Of a stretch of 64,000 nucleotides of DNA, positions 26,415 to 35,788 are shown piece by piece. The DNA lies in NCBI RefSeq assembly GCF_012952295.1, contig NZ_JABBCH010000009.1, forward strand, positions 107,677 through 171,676, read 5' to 3'. Within the stretch, counting starts at the first letter, position 1. Every line of letters begins with the position of its first letter. Under the pieces are notes generated by a model, which searched no databases, had not been told where the DNA came from, and saw only the letters and a program-made list of their open reading frames with translations. Origin of the DNA: Crystallibacter degradans. Its GTDB lineage: Bacteria; Actinomycetota; Actinomycetes; Actinomycetales; Micrococcaceae. A program made the position numbers and the translations under genes.

Positions 26415-26904
26415 ATGTCCGGAATTACTGAAGTTTTTGTGGCCACCCACGACGCGGCGGTGCAGCGCGCCGCCGCACTTGATAAGGCGCTGGAGGCTGT
26501 TGGCGAAGGCGGAGCCCAGGTGGAAGTTCCGGATGCTCCGCACACGCGGATCAATGGCATCACGGATTGGGAAATCGAACGGCTGGGCCAGCTGGCAGGG
26601 CAGGCAGTCCATTCCGTCGGCGAGGACGAACTTGCCATTGCCGACGTCGCCAGCGAGACCCTCTACGTCCTACGTCGCGCCGGAATCGATGGTCCGCGCC
26701 TTGGCCGACCTGCTGGCCGAAACGTCCGACGACGGTGCCCCCGTGCTGCCCGACGTCGCCGCCGCGTGGGCTTCCGAAGAGGACATGCCGCTCAGCGGCG
26801 ACGCAGCGGTGGAGTCGGTGAAGCGCATCGGCGAACTCGCTGCGGATGCCTCGGAAGACGGCCGCCAGCAGCTCTACGTCTGGAGCGGTACCGAGTCCGT
26901 CTGA
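26415..26904 (+). pseudogene. Unknown gene broken by a 7-bp tandem duplication
   Basis: The ATG at 26415 follows a purine-rich GAGGCGGAGG. The first 88 codons (MSGITEVFVATHDAAV...) are in one frame. The copy CTACGTC at 26663-26669 is repeated at 26670-26676, which shifts the frame by one. Removing one copy joins ETLYV to APESMVRALADLLAE and gives a continuous 160-residue protein ending GTESV at 26904. As written, translation runs into a basic, non-protein-like tail. No family is recognised. It could be a recent pseudogene, a slippage (phase-variable) site, or a sequencing/assembly error. Confidence 0.8.
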
Positions 26905-27104
26905 CCGGCATTCATGGCCGCTCGCACAGTCGGGGGAGCCGAGTCGCGCGGATTGGGTTGTATCTGGCACAATAGACAGGTACTCGATCTGCGCGGCCCC
27001 TCTCTCCGTGCAAGTGTCTTGTCCTTTGAACCCCAACCACGGCCCGCCCCACGGGTGCAGACATACGGGTTCGCCCATTTTCAGAACCAGGAGTGACCAC
27101 TAAA

Positions 27105-27545
27105 GTGGCCGTAAAGATTCGCCTTAAGCGCTTCGGCAAGAAGTTCTCAGCCCACTACCGAATCGTTGTCATGGATGCCCGCGCCAAGCGCGACGGCCGT
27201 GCCATCGAGGAGATCGGGCTGTACCGCCCCACCGAAGAGCCGTCGTACATCGACATCAAGTCCGACCGTGCACAGTACTGGCTCGGCGTAGGTGCCCAGC
27301 CGTCCGAACAGGTTTCCGCCCTGCTCAAGATCACCGGTGACTGGCAGAAGTTCAAGGGTATTGAGGGCCAGGAAGGCACGCTCAAGACCAAGGCTCCCAA
27401 GGAAGCTTTCGCTGCTCCCGAGAAGGAGTCCGTGATCATCCCGGAGGCCATCACCCCGAAGGCCAAGAAGGAAGAGGCCGCCGACGAAGCCGCTGCAGAA
27501 GCACCGGCTGAAGCGTCTGCCGACGAAACCGCAAAGGCTGAGTAA
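27105..27545 (+). CDS. rpsP: 30S ribosomal protein S16
   Basis: A 146-residue S16 with the canonical start [22 protein letters not shown], needed for 30S assembly. The globular part ends near residue 85, and the rest is a long Lys/Glu/Ala tail typical of actinobacterial S16. The GTG at 27105 is chosen because AGGAG lies 11 bases upstream; the GTG at 27093 overlaps that Shine-Dalgarno. It opens the rpsP-khpA-rimM-trmD-rplS block, and khpA starts at the very next base after its stop. Confidence 0.96.
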   Translation: MAVKIRLKRFGKKFSAHYRIVVMDARAKRDGRAIEEIGLYRPTEEPSYIDIKSDRAQYWLGVGAQPSEQVSALLKITGDWQKFKGIEGQEGTLKTKAPKEAFAAPEKESVIIPEAITPKAKKEEAADEAAAEAPAEASADETAKAE

Positions 27546-27788
27546 ATGCTGGCTGAAGCGCTCGAACACCTGGTCCGTGGCATCGTTGACAGTCCCGAGG
27601 ACGTCAAGGTCATGGTGAAGACCAACCGCCGCTCAGACATTATTGAGGTGCGGGTCCACCAGGACGATTTGGGTCGCGTCATCGGCCGTCAGGGCCGCAC
27701 TGCACGCGCACTGCGCACCGTCATTGCCGCACTTGCGGGTGGCGAGCAGGTCCGCGTGGACGTAGTGGATACTGACCGCCGCCGCTGA
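27546..27788 (+). CDS. khpA: KhpA, KH-domain RNA-binding protein
   Basis: An 80-residue single KH domain with the GxxG loop in LGRVIGRQGRTARALRTVI (about 43-61). KhpA pairs with KhpB in other Gram-positives and binds RNA in the control of cell division and translation. Its ATG directly abuts the rpsP stop, indicating tight co-translation. A hairpin and T-run follow, partly separating it from rimM. Confidence 0.93.
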   Translation: MLAEALEHLVRGIVDSPEDVKVMVKTNRRSDIIEVRVHQDDLGRVIGRQGRTARALRTVIAALAGGEQVRVDVVDTDRRR

Positions 27789-27810
27789 GCACGCTTCACA
27801 TCAGTTATCG

Positions 27811-27854
27811 CATCCGGCCCCGCACCAGATAATGGTGTAGGGCCGGATGTTTTT
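27811..27854 (+). terminator. Intrinsic terminator/attenuator between khpA and rimM
   Basis: CATCCGGCCC (27811-27820) pairs with GGGCCGGATG (27840-27849), with an inner CACC/GGTG stem, followed by TTTTT (27850-27854). It is a classic Rho-independent shape within an otherwise continuous gene block, so read-through to rimM is likely partial. Confidence 0.75.
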
Positions 27855-27899
27855 GTGCCCCGATTTTCGACCCTCAGACGTAGTTCGACAGGAGATTCC

Positions 27900-28448
27900 A
27901 TGCAGGTCCAGATTGCGCGGATTGGCAAACCCCACGGCATTCGAGGCGAGGTCACTGTCCAGGTGATGACCGATGCGCCCGAGGAACGCTTCGTTCCCGG
28001 CGCGTCCTTTGTCGTTGAGCCGGCGAGTCTGGGGCCGCTGACGGTTGAATCGGCTCGTTGGAACAAGGACATCCTCCTGCTGGGCTTTGCGGAAGTGGCG
28101 GACCGGAACGGGGCCGAGGAGCTCCGCGGCGCCCAGCTGTTCGTTAATACGGAAGATGTCGACGACGATGAAGACGCCTGGTACGAACACGAGTTGGTCG
28201 GCCTGCGTGTGCTGGTGGATGAGCAGGAAGTCGGCAAGGTCGCCGCCTTGAATACGCTTCCCGCCCAGGACCTCCTGGTCGTCACCGCAGCCAACGGCGA
28301 CGAAGTCCTGGTTCCCTTCGTGGAACAGATTGTCCCGGAAGTCGACGTCGAGGCCGGCTTCATCCGCGTCACCCCGCCCGCAGGTCTTTTCGAGCTCAAC
28401 TCGGCCGAGAGCCAAAGCACCCCCGACGACGGCGAGGGGGAGCGCTAA
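27900..28448 (+). CDS. rimM: RimM, 16S rRNA processing protein
   Basis: A 182-residue ribosome maturation factor for the 30S head; it binds S19. Starts MQVQIARIGKPHGIRGEVTV, the family N-terminal signature, then an acidic insert (TEDVDDDEDAWYEHELVG) and the PRC-barrel C-terminal half (VGKVAALNTLPAQDLLVV, LVPFVEQIVPEVD). The ATG at 27900 has CAGGAG at good spacing; the longer frame from 27855 covers the terminator tail. The stop adjoins the trmD GTG. Confidence 0.95.
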   Translation: MQVQIARIGKPHGIRGEVTVQVMTDAPEERFVPGASFVVEPASLGPLTVESARWNKDILLLGFAEVADRNGAEELRGAQLFVNTEDVDDDEDAWYEHELVGLRVLVDEQEVGKVAALNTLPAQDLLVVTAANGDEVLVPFVEQIVPEVDVEAGFIRVTPPAGLFELNSAESQSTPDDGEGER

Positions 28449-29240
28449 GTGCGCATCGACGTCGTTAGCATTTTTCCCGAGTATCTGGCTGCCCTGGAAC
28501 TTTCCCTGATCGGCAAGGCACGCCAGGACGGTCTGCTGCAACTGGACGTGCACGACCTGCGGGAGTTCACGACGGACAAACACCGCACGGTGGACGACAC
28601 ACCGTACGGCGGCGGTGCAGGCATGGTGATGAAACCCGAACCTTGGGCGGAGGCCCTCGAATCATTGCTGCCCGCGGAAGGGCCCCAACGTCCCGTGCTG
28701 ATCGTGCCGTCACCGGCCGGAGAAGTTTTCACGCAGGCGGCCGCCCATGAGCTCGCGGAGGAAGAGCATCTGGTCTTCGCCTGTGGCCGGTACGAAGGCA
28801 TTGACGAGCGTGTGCTGGACTGGGCCGCGGAAAGATTCACCGTCCGCCCGATGAGCCTGGGTGACTATGTCCTCAACGGCGGCGAGGTTGCCGTGCTGGC
28901 CATGGTGGAGGCCATCGGGCGACTGATTCCGGGTGTCGTGGGCAACCCCGAATCCCTGGTCGAGGAATCCCACTCCGACGGCCTGCTCGAATATCCCGTC
29001 TACACAAAGCCTTCGCAGTGGCGGGACAAGGCCGTCCCAGAGGTACTGCTCAGCGGCAACCACGCCAAGATCGCCCGGTTCCGCCGCGATGAGCAACTGC
29101 TGCGGACTCTCCGGCGCCGTCCGGACCTGATTGCCCGGCTGGACCCCGGCACGCTGGACAAGGCGGACAAGGCCTTGCTCGACAGTGCGGGCTACACCGT
29201 TTCGGCTACCGGCATCGCGTTGCGCCCAACCAGCGGCTGA
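28449..29240 (+). CDS. trmD: TrmD, tRNA (guanine-37-N1)-methyltransferase
   Basis: A 263-residue SPOUT methyltransferase that puts m1G at position 37 of tRNAs reading CNN and GNN codons, preventing +1 slippage. The start [29 protein letters not shown] (substrate/SAM loop), and the trefoil-knot strand [13 protein letters not shown] with [32 protein letters not shown] are diagnostic. The GTG at 28449 immediately follows the rimM TAA. Located between rimM and rplS as in most bacteria. Confidence 0.97.
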   Translation: MRIDVVSIFPEYLAALELSLIGKARQDGLLQLDVHDLREFTTDKHRTVDDTPYGGGAGMVMKPEPWAEALESLLPAEGPQRPVLIVPSPAGEVFTQAAAHELAEEEHLVFACGRYEGIDERVLDWAAERFTVRPMSLGDYVLNGGEVAVLAMVEAIGRLIPGVVGNPESLVEESHSDGLLEYPVYTKPSQWRDKAVPEVLLSGNHAKIARFRRDEQLLRTLRRRPDLIARLDPGTLDKADKALLDSAGYTVSATGIALRPTSG

Positions 29241-29473
29241 CCCAAGCCCGCTGAATTGGCGGTGCCCGCTGCGGTGTGGCAATATAAAGACTTGTGTTTG
29301 CTGGGTTTGCGCCTGCCACAGGGGGCGTGGAGCCAACAGCCAGACACACCGGCGTGCCATTTCCGGACGCGCCGGTCTAACAGAACTTTCGGTATTGATC
29401 GTCCTGCCGCGTGCCGGACCCTCATGCCGTGACCAAAGTGGATGACCTGTGGCGTTCACCAGGAGTGATACCA

Positions 29474-29833
29474 ATGCACATCCTCGATTCAGTAGACGCC
29501 GCTTCACTGCGCAGCGACGTTCCCGAATTCCGCGCCGGCGACACCGTCAAGGTTCACGTCAACATCATCGAAGGCAAGAACGCCCGTGTTCAGGTCTTCC
29601 AGGGCTTCGTGATGGGCCGCCAGGGCGACGGCATCCGCGAGACGTTCACCGTCCGCAAGGTTTCCTTCGGCGTCGGCGTGGAGCGTACCTTCCCGGTTCA
29701 CTCTCCGATCATCGACAAGATCGAAGTCCTGACCAAGGGTGACGTGCGCCGTGCCAAGCTGTACTACATGCGCGACCGCCACGGCAAGGCTGCCAAGATC
29801 AAGGAAAAGCGCGACTTCAGCACTGCCAAGTAG
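29474..29833 (+). CDS. rplS: 50S ribosomal protein L19
   Basis: A 119-residue L19 that lies at the subunit interface (bridge B6/B8). Recognisable stretches are [28 protein letters not shown] and [15 protein letters not shown]. The ATG at 29474 has AGGAGTGATACCA upstream; an earlier in-frame start at 29411 is not supported. A 233-base spacer from trmD suggests its own promoter or leader. Confidence 0.97.
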   Translation: MHILDSVDAASLRSDVPEFRAGDTVKVHVNIIEGKNARVQVFQGFVMGRQGDGIRETFTVRKVSFGVGVERTFPVHSPIIDKIEVLTKGDVRRAKLYYMRDRHGKAAKIKEKRDFSTAK

Positions 29834-29862
29834 CCTCCCTTCCTTAGGGCAGCTTGAACTAA

Positions 29863-30579
29863 GTGGTGCAAGAAATTCCAGTTCCCCGGGCCTCGTCCGG
29901 GGAACATGCAAAACGCCGGTCCGGATTCCCGGGCTGGCGTTTTGTCTTAGCTGTGCTCGCCGCAGCAATCGTGCTCAGCGCAGTGGTCCGCGCTACCCTG
30001 ATCGACGTCTACTACATCCCGTCGGATTCGATGGAGCCACTGCTGGATACCGGCGACCGGGTACTGGTCTCCCGAACTGATTATGCCTTTGGACCCATCG
30101 AGCGGGGCGACTTGGTGGTTTTCGACGGCCGCGGCTCCTTTGCGCCCTTCGACAGCGGCAACCCCGCCTATGTCGACGCGCTGCTGGGGCTGGGGCAATG
30201 GTTTGGACTCATCGGCAGCGATACGGTTTACGTCAAGCGGGTCATCGGACTTCCCGGCGACATGGTGGAATGCTGTGCCCCGGACGGCCGGCTGGTGATC
30301 AATGGGGAAGCGGTTACTGAAGACTATGTGTATCCCGGAGATGCCCCCAGCGAACAGGAATTCGCCGTTGAAGTGCCGCACGATAGGTTGTGGTTGATGG
30401 GGGACCACCGGGCAATCTCAGCTGATTCGCGTGTACTGCTGGGTGCGCCCGGCGGGGGTATGGTTCCCTTGGAAAGGGTAATCGGCAGGCCGATGGAAAT
30501 CGTCTGGCCGCTGGAGCGGTCCGGTCCGCTGGAGCGGACCGCTCTTGGCACCGATCCCGAAACGGACAAAGGAAAGTGA
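29863..30579 (+). CDS. lepB: Signal peptidase I (first copy)
   Basis: A 238-residue type I signal peptidase that cleaves signal peptides on the outer face of the membrane. One N-terminal membrane segment (FVLAVLAAAIVLSAVV, about 28-43) is followed by the catalytic Ser56 in PSDSMEP and Lys125 in YVKRVIGLPGD, and box E GDHRAISADSR. The GTG start has a weak Shine-Dalgarno. The stop overlaps the region of the next lepB start, and the pair plus rnhB form one operon. Confidence 0.93.
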   Translation: MVQEIPVPRASSGEHAKRRSGFPGWRFVLAVLAAAIVLSAVVRATLIDVYYIPSDSMEPLLDTGDRVLVSRTDYAFGPIERGDLVVFDGRGSFAPFDSGNPAYVDALLGLGQWFGLIGSDTVYVKRVIGLPGDMVECCAPDGRLVINGEAVTEDYVYPGDAPSEQEFAVEVPHDRLWLMGDHRAISADSRVLLGAPGGGMVPLERVIGRPMEIVWPLERSGPLERTALGTDPETDKGK

Positions 30580-30581
30580 AC

Positions 30582-31337
30582 ATGGAGCAGGCGGCAGATA
30601 AACGGAAAAACCCGGTTCTGGCGTGGCTGCGCGAAATCGCGGTCATCGTGGCGGTAGCCCTGTTGTTGTCGTTCCTGATCAAGACCTTCCTGTTCCGGGC
30701 CTTCTATATTCCGTCTACTTCCATGGAAAACACCTTGGAAGTCAACGACCGCATTTTCGTCAATCTGCTGGTGCCTGAGCCGTTCAGCCTCAACCGCGGG
30801 GACGTTGTTGTCTTCCAGGACGACCTCAGTTGGCTGCCTCCGGCGGAATCGAACGACGACGATGGCTGGTTCCAGCAGGCCCTTACTTTTGTTGGGCTGC
30901 TGCCCGATAGCTCGCAGCAGCATCTGGTCAAGCGCGTGATTGGTGTCAGCGGGGACCGCGTGGTCTGCTGCGACGCAGACGGACGGATTACCGTGAACGG
31001 ATATCCGCTCGACGAACCGTACCTGCATCCGGAATCCGACAATGCCCGCCAGCCCTTCGACGTCGTTGTTCCCGAGGGTAAAATCTGGGTCATGGGGGAT
31101 AACCGTAACCACTCGGCCGATTCCCGCGAACACCGCGACGAGGAATCCGGCGGCTTCATAGACATCGATGCAGTGGAAGGCAGGGCAGCCGTGATCGCCT
31201 GGCCGTTGGGCCGGATGAGTGTGCTGGGCAGCTATCCGGAGGTATTCGACGCTGTCCCGGCGCCGGACGAAGGGAACCCCGGTCAGGAATCGGGGTCCGT
31301 GGAGGAAACCGCACCGGCACAAGGGGCCAGCCGATGA
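30582..31337 (+). CDS. lepB: Signal peptidase I (second, tandem copy)
   Basis: A 251-residue paralogue of the preceding gene with one N-terminal membrane segment (IAVIVAVALLLSFLIKTFLF), catalytic Ser47 in PSTSMEN and Lys117 in LVKRVIGVSGD, and GDNRNHSADSR. The ATG at 30582 is preferred since AAAGGAAAG ends 5 bases before it; the overlapping GTG at 30576 lies within that Shine-Dalgarno. The C-terminal tail is acidic and Pro/Gly-rich. Tandem signal peptidases may differ in substrate preference. The stop overlaps rnhB. Confidence 0.93.
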   Translation: MEQAADKRKNPVLAWLREIAVIVAVALLLSFLIKTFLFRAFYIPSTSMENTLEVNDRIFVNLLVPEPFSLNRGDVVVFQDDLSWLPPAESNDDDGWFQQALTFVGLLPDSSQQHLVKRVIGVSGDRVVCCDADGRITVNGYPLDEPYLHPESDNARQPFDVVVPEGKIWVMGDNRNHSADSREHRDEESGGFIDIDAVEGRAAVIAWPLGRMSVLGSYPEVFDAVPAPDEGNPGQESGSVEETAPAQGASR

Positions 31338-32047
31338 CGCCGAAGGACCCGCATCTGCGCTTCGAGCGTTCATTCAAGGCGCAGGGCCACCGGCTGATTG
31401 CCGGTGCGGATGAAGTTGGCCGTGGAGCCTTGGCCGGCCCCGTCAGCGTGGGCATGGTCCTGATCGACGCCACCACTGCCAAGGCGCTCAAAGGTGTGCG
31501 CGACAGCAAACTGCTCAGCGCGCCGGACCGTGAAGCACTCGTGCCGGTGATCCGGACCTGGGCCAACGCCTACGGCGTTGGCCACGCCTCTCCTGCTGAA
31601 ATTGACAGCATGGGGCTGATGGCCGCGCTGCGCCTGGCCGGAACCCGCGCCTGGCTGCAGGTTCTTGCCATAGCCCGGCCGGATGTCGTGATCCTGGACG
31701 GTAACTATGACTGGCTCTCGGCACAGCCGCAGGCATCGCTCTTCGAGGTATCCGACGGTGCCGGGTGTGACGCGCCTGTGCACACGAAGATCAAAGCCGA
31801 TTTGCAGTGCCTTAGCGTGGCCGCCGCCAGTGTCCTGGCAAAGGTGGAACGCGACGCAATGATGATAAAGCTCGCCGATGACTACCCTGCGTATGGCTGG
31901 GAGGCCAACAAGGGCTACGCTACCGGCAGCCACCGGGCGGCCATTCTGGACAAGGGACCTTCAAGCCAGCACAGGCAGAGCTGGCGGCTGACGCCGGACA
32001 GCCCGGCCATGGCAGCCGTTGAACTGAGCGGAGCAGGACCGCTCTAA
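31334..32047 (+). CDS. rnhB: Ribonuclease HII
   Basis: A 237-residue RNase HII that nicks RNA-DNA hybrids and removes misincorporated ribonucleotides. The signature AGADEVGRGALAGP carries the catalytic Asp26-Glu27. DVVILDGNYDWL supplies a third acidic residue, and KADLQCLSVAAASVLAKVERD a fourth near its start. The ATG overlaps the lepB stop (ATGA), a gene pair conserved in actinobacteria. Confidence 0.95.
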   Translation: MTPKDPHLRFERSFKAQGHRLIAGADEVGRGALAGPVSVGMVLIDATTAKALKGVRDSKLLSAPDREALVPVIRTWANAYGVGHASPAEIDSMGLMAALRLAGTRAWLQVLAIARPDVVILDGNYDWLSAQPQASLFEVSDGAGCDAPVHTKIKADLQCLSVAAASVLAKVERDAMMIKLADDYPAYGWEANKGYATGSHRAAILDKGPSSQHRQSWRLTPDSPAMAAVELSGAGPL

Positions 32048-32136
32048 CCGGTTCTTCACCCGCGATTATCGCCTCCCCTGAGGACCGAAATACGGCGGGG
32101 AACACAGACCTAACCGAACTGCGAGAAGATGGTGGC

Positions 32137-32463
32137 ATGAGCGCCGAAGATCTTGAGAACTATGAAACGGACATGGAGCTGCAGCTCTACCGCGAATACC
32201 GCGACGTTGCGGGTCTGTTCAGCTACGTTGTGGAGACCGAGCGGCGGTTCTACCTGGCCAACCATGTTGATCTGCAGGCCCGTTCGGCCGATGGCGAGAT
32301 CTACTTCGACCTGACCCTGCAGGATGCCTGGGTCTGGGATATTTACCGCTCGGCACGTTTCGTCAAAAAGGTCCGCGTGCTGACGTTCAAGGACGTGAAC
32401 ATCGAAGAGCTGACCAAGACCGATGACCTGACGCTGCCCAAGGACGCAGACCTCGGTAACTAG
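32137..32463 (+). CDS. DUF2469 protein
   Basis: A 108-residue acidic protein, MSAEDLENYETDMELQLYREYRDV..., recognised as the actinobacteria-specific DUF2469 family found next to rnhB in many genomes. It contains FYLANHVDLQ and VWDIYRSARFVKKVRVLTFKDVNIEEL. No membrane segment and no known function. Start supported by context (GGTGGC upstream is weak). Confidence 0.9.
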   Translation: MSAEDLENYETDMELQLYREYRDVAGLFSYVVETERRFYLANHVDLQARSADGEIYFDLTLQDAWVWDIYRSARFVKKVRVLTFKDVNIEELTKTDDLTLPKDADLGN

Positions 32464-32594
32464 CGTTTTCCCCCGCCCGCGGACGGCCCGGTGGATTTTG
32501 CACTTTCCCTGCACAGCAATCACGGCCCGGAGCAACGTCCACATAAGTGCCAGGCTCCCTGTGCCATTGCCATCCGTGCCGCCACGCTGGGGGT

Positions 32595-32951
32595 ATGAGA
32601 GCCAAAGACAAACTGGGCAAAGACGGCGAAGACCTGGCTGCCAGGTATTTGGAACGGGCCGGGCAGCGGGTCGTGGACCGCAATTGGCGTTCCGGCACGG
32701 GGGAGCTCGACATCGTTGCTCTGGAAGGGGCAACAGTTGTCGTTTCGGAGGTCAAAACGCGGCGAAGTCCGGACTACGGGCATCCTCTTGAGGCGATTAC
32801 GCCTGCCAAGGTCCAGCGACTGCAGATCCTGACCCTGCAATGGCTGCGGGCGCACGGCATGTCGGGCACCGGCTACCGTATCGATGCTGTTGCCATTCTC
32901 CACGACGGGCAGACTCCTCCGGTCATTGAGCACGTGAAGGCCGTGGGCTGA
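32595..32951 (+). CDS. yraN: YraN/UPF0102 nuclease-fold protein
   Basis: A 118-residue member of UPF0102, related to the restriction-endonuclease-like (Holliday junction resolvase) fold. It contains GEDLAARYLERAG, GELDIVALEG (catalytic Glu-Leu-Asp) and VVSEVKTRRS (the E-x-K motif). The ATG at 32595 has GGGGG upstream and fits the family start; the longer frame from 32547 does not. The stop overlaps the comM start by one base (TGATG). It is usually found with comM and dprA, suggesting a DNA-processing role. Confidence 0.9.
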   Translation: MRAKDKLGKDGEDLAARYLERAGQRVVDRNWRSGTGELDIVALEGATVVVSEVKTRRSPDYGHPLEAITPAKVQRLQILTLQWLRAHGMSGTGYRIDAVAILHDGQTPPVIEHVKAVG

Positions 32952-34498
32952 TGGGACTGGGCAGAACCTTCTCCGTGGCATTGGTCGGCTTGTCAGGACA
33001 CATGGTCGAGGTCGAAGCCGACATAGGCCAGACGCTCCCGGCATTTGTCCTCCTCGGCTTGCCGGACGCGTCGCTGAATGAGGCGAAGGACCGGATTAAG
33101 GCAGCGGCGAAGAACGCCGGAATTCCACTGAGTCGGCGCAAAATCACCGTGAACCTGATCCCGGCTTCGTTACCGAAAAAAGGTTCCGGCTTCGATCTGG
33201 CAATCCTGATGTCCGCCTTGCAGGCATCCGGGGATGTCCGGCCAAGCGGCGGAACCGTGTTCCTCTCCGAACTGGGGCTTGACGGCAGGCTAAGGCCCAT
33301 CCGGGGAGTATTGCCGGCCGTCATGGCAGCAGTTGATGACGGCCACCCCGAAGTCGTCGTGGCGGCGGCCAACCGCGCGGAAGCGGAACTGGTCCCCGGC
33401 GTCAAGGTCCGGAGTTATGGAACGCTGGCTGAACTGCTCCTTGCCTATGGGGCGGATCCGGTCCCCCTGCTGCTCCCGGTGGGTGATGCAGAGGAAGCTC
33501 CGACCGGACGCGAGAGCCCAGCCACCGGGGACTGCCGCGAACCCGACATGGCAGATATCGCAGGCCAGCACGAAGCCAGGACTGCCATGGAGGTTGCGGC
33601 CGCCGGCGGGCACCATGTCATGCTCGTCGGGCCGCCCGGGGCGGGCAAGACGATGCTGGCAGAGCGCTTGCCTGGTCTGCTGCCGGACCTGCCGGACCAC
33701 CACGCCATGGAGGTCACCGCGGTTCATTCATTGAGCAACACTGCCGCGCATTTGACCCAGTTGTTGCGGCGTCCGCCATTCGAGAACCCGCATCACACGG
33801 CCACCACTGCATCCATCATCGGCGGCGGTTCCGGAGTCCCGCGTCCCGGTGCTGCGTCCAGAGCACACCGCGGCGTCCTCTTCCTCGACGAGGCACCGGA
33901 ATATGATCGCGCGGTACTGGATGCGCTGCGGCAGCCGCTGGAGAGCGGGAACCTGGTGCTCCACCGGGCAACGGGCACGGCCGCCTATCCCGCCCGCTTC
34001 CAGCTGGTGCTGGCAGCCAATCCCTGTCCCTGCGGGATGGCCAGCGGCAAAGGGCTGGAGTGCAGTTGCACGCCCGTGCAACGCCGCCGGTACTTCGGCA
34101 AGTTATCCAAACCCCTGATAGACCGCATAGATCTTCAGCTGCGGCTCAACCGGCTGTCGCTCGCCGACATGGCCGGTGCGGCGGAGCAGGAAGCGAGCCG
34201 GACCGTCGCGGCGCGCGTGCGCGAAGCCAGGAAGGCTCAACGAGAGCGGTTGGGGCGTTGGGGCCGCGAACTGAACTCGGAGGTTTCGGCCGAGCTGCTC
34301 AAGACCGAACTGCGGCTTTCGCGCACGGCAACAGTAGACCTCGACAAGGCCATGGAGCGCGATGTGCTGACTGGCCGGGGCTATGCCCGGGTGCTCAGGG
34401 TGGCCTGGACCATGGCCGATCTGGCCGGTCTGGCGGTTCCCGATCGAGACTGCGTCTGCGCGGCGCTGGCTTTCCGTCAACAGGTAGGTGCGACATGA
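32951..34498 (+). CDS. comM: ComM/YifB, AAA+ DNA-processing ATPase
   Basis: A 515-residue Mg-chelatase-like AAA+ protein; ComM is a branch-migration helicase in natural transformation. N-terminal Lon-protease-like fold (VEVEADIGQTLPAFVLLGLPDASLNEAKDRI), then Walker A GPPGAGKT (about 226-233), Walker B FLDEAPEY, and the Cys-containing NPCPCG ... CSCTP segment before DRIDLQL. Tightly coupled on both sides: TGATG with yraN and ATGA with dprA. Confidence 0.95.
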   Translation: MGLGRTFSVALVGLSGHMVEVEADIGQTLPAFVLLGLPDASLNEAKDRIKAAAKNAGIPLSRRKITVNLIPASLPKKGSGFDLAILMSALQASGDVRPSGGTVFLSELGLDGRLRPIRGVLPAVMAAVDDGHPEVVVAAANRAEAELVPGVKVRSYGTLAELLLAYGADPVPLLLPVGDAEEAPTGRESPATGDCREPDMADIAGQHEARTAMEVAAAGGHHVMLVGPPGAGKTMLAERLPGLLPDLPDHHAMEVTAVHSLSNTAAHLTQLLRRPPFENPHHTATTASIIGGGSGVPRPGAASRAHRGVLFLDEAPEYDRAVLDALRQPLESGNLVLHRATGTAAYPARFQLVLAANPCPCGMASGKGLECSCTPVQRRRYFGKLSKPLIDRIDLQLRLNRLSLADMAGAAEQEASRTVAARVREARKAQRERLGRWGRELNSEVSAELLKTELRLSRTATVDLDKAMERDVLTGRGYARVLRVAWTMADLAGLAVPDRDCVCAALAFRQQVGAT

Positions 34499-35700
34499 GG
34501 ACGACTACACAGGCCGCCGACCGCAGGGCGCGGGCGGCCTTATCACGGCTCATGGAGCCTTCGGACTGGGTGGGACTCGCCCTTGTCGCGGCCGTCGGCG
34601 CCTTGGATGGGCTGCGTATCGCGACAGGCGAGGTGAAACCGGGACCGGAGCTGCAGGCTGAGCTCTACCGCCTGCTGAACCGGGAGCAGTCACGCAGCCA
34701 ACAGGGAATGCTTTCCGAGGCTCTTCAGCGCTGGCATCCGCGCATTAAGGACCTGGACCCGGATCGGGACCTGGCCACGATCGAGCGCCTTGGTGGGGCC
34801 GTTCTGGTGCCAGGCGATGAGTCCTGGCCAGTGGCACTGGCTGATCTGGAGCTCGCAGAACCGCTGTGCCTTTGGAGCCGCGGGCAACACTCGAACGGAA
34901 TTCCCCCAGCAGAACGCACGGTAGCCCTGGTTGGATCAAGGGACAGCACGAACTACGGCAACTCTGCTACAGGCGACCTGGCCGCAGGCCTGACGCAGAA
35001 GGGCTACTGCGTGGCTTCCGGCGGTGCCTACGGCATCGATGCCCAGGCGCACCGTTCCGCCCTGGCAGCCGCAGAGCCAGGGCATTGGCCAGCCACCGTC
35101 GCGATCATGGCGTGCGGGCTGGACCGCTACTATCCGGCGGGGAATGAGGAACTGCTCCGCACGGTGGCCAGCCGCGGTCTTCTGCTCTCCGAACTGCCGC
35201 CAGGCGCCGCGCCCACTCGCTGGCGGTTCCTCCAGCGCAACCGATTGATCGCCGCACTGGCCGGTACCACGGTAGTCGTAGAAGCCCGGTGGCGCTCGGG
35301 AGCGCTGAACACGGCGCACCACGCTGCAGGACTGGGCCGTCCGGTCGGCGCAGTGCCGGGATCCATTTACTCGGCGAACTCGGCAGGCACGCACCGACTC
35401 TTGCGTGACGGCAGCGCAGTCTGCGTTACCGACGCTGCTGAAGTCGCTGAATTGGCGGGGCCCCTCGATGCAGGGGCGGCCGCAGAGCAACAGGCGCCGC
35501 TCTCCGACCACGATGGCCTCAGCGTGGAGGATCTGCTCCTGCTGGACGCACTGCCCGTGAGGCAGGGAACCACGGTCGAGAAGCTTTCGGCTGTAGCCGG
35601 ATTGCCGATGAGGACGGTACTGGCGGGGCTCGGGCGGCTGGAAATCATGTCTCTCGCCCAGCAGGATTCGTCCGGTTGGCGGCGGCAACGGCGGGGCTGA
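34495..35700 (+). CDS. dprA: DprA, DNA-processing/RecA-loading protein
   Basis: A 401-residue DprA/Smf protein that binds incoming single-stranded DNA and loads RecA. The extended Rossmann domain shows VALVGSRDSTNYG, VASGGAYGIDAQAH and IMACGLDRYYPAGNEEL, then LSELPPGAAPTRWRFLQRNRLIAAL. The C-terminal winged-helix segment (about 345-395) includes LSVEDLLLLDALP. The real start is the ATG at 34495, overlapping the comM stop; a much longer frame from 34060 lies inside comM. Confidence 0.95.
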   Translation: MRTTTQAADRRARAALSRLMEPSDWVGLALVAAVGALDGLRIATGEVKPGPELQAELYRLLNREQSRSQQGMLSEALQRWHPRIKDLDPDRDLATIERLGGAVLVPGDESWPVALADLELAEPLCLWSRGQHSNGIPPAERTVALVGSRDSTNYGNSATGDLAAGLTQKGYCVASGGAYGIDAQAHRSALAAAEPGHWPATVAIMACGLDRYYPAGNEELLRTVASRGLLLSELPPGAAPTRWRFLQRNRLIAALAGTTVVVEARWRSGALNTAHHAAGLGRPVGAVPGSIYSANSAGTHRLLRDGSAVCVTDAAEVAELAGPLDAGAAAEQQAPLSDHDGLSVEDLLLLDALPVRQGTTVEKLSAVAGLPMRTVLAGLGRLEIMSLAQQDSSGWRRQRRG

Positions 35701-35788
35701 ACGCTGGGCGGTCGTAGGCTCCTAAGTCCTGCAGGAAGCCTACGTGTGGCGTCTTGAGTTCGAGACCGGGATCGAGGACAGTGGAACG

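Noticed and set aside
29241..29473. Ribosomal-protein leader or riboswitch before rplS
   Set aside because: Several short stems exist, but no known leader motif could be matched by eye.
34060..34494. In-frame N-terminal extension of dprA over comM
   Set aside because: It overlaps the conserved end of comM in another frame; the ATG at 34495 has the expected coupling and family start.
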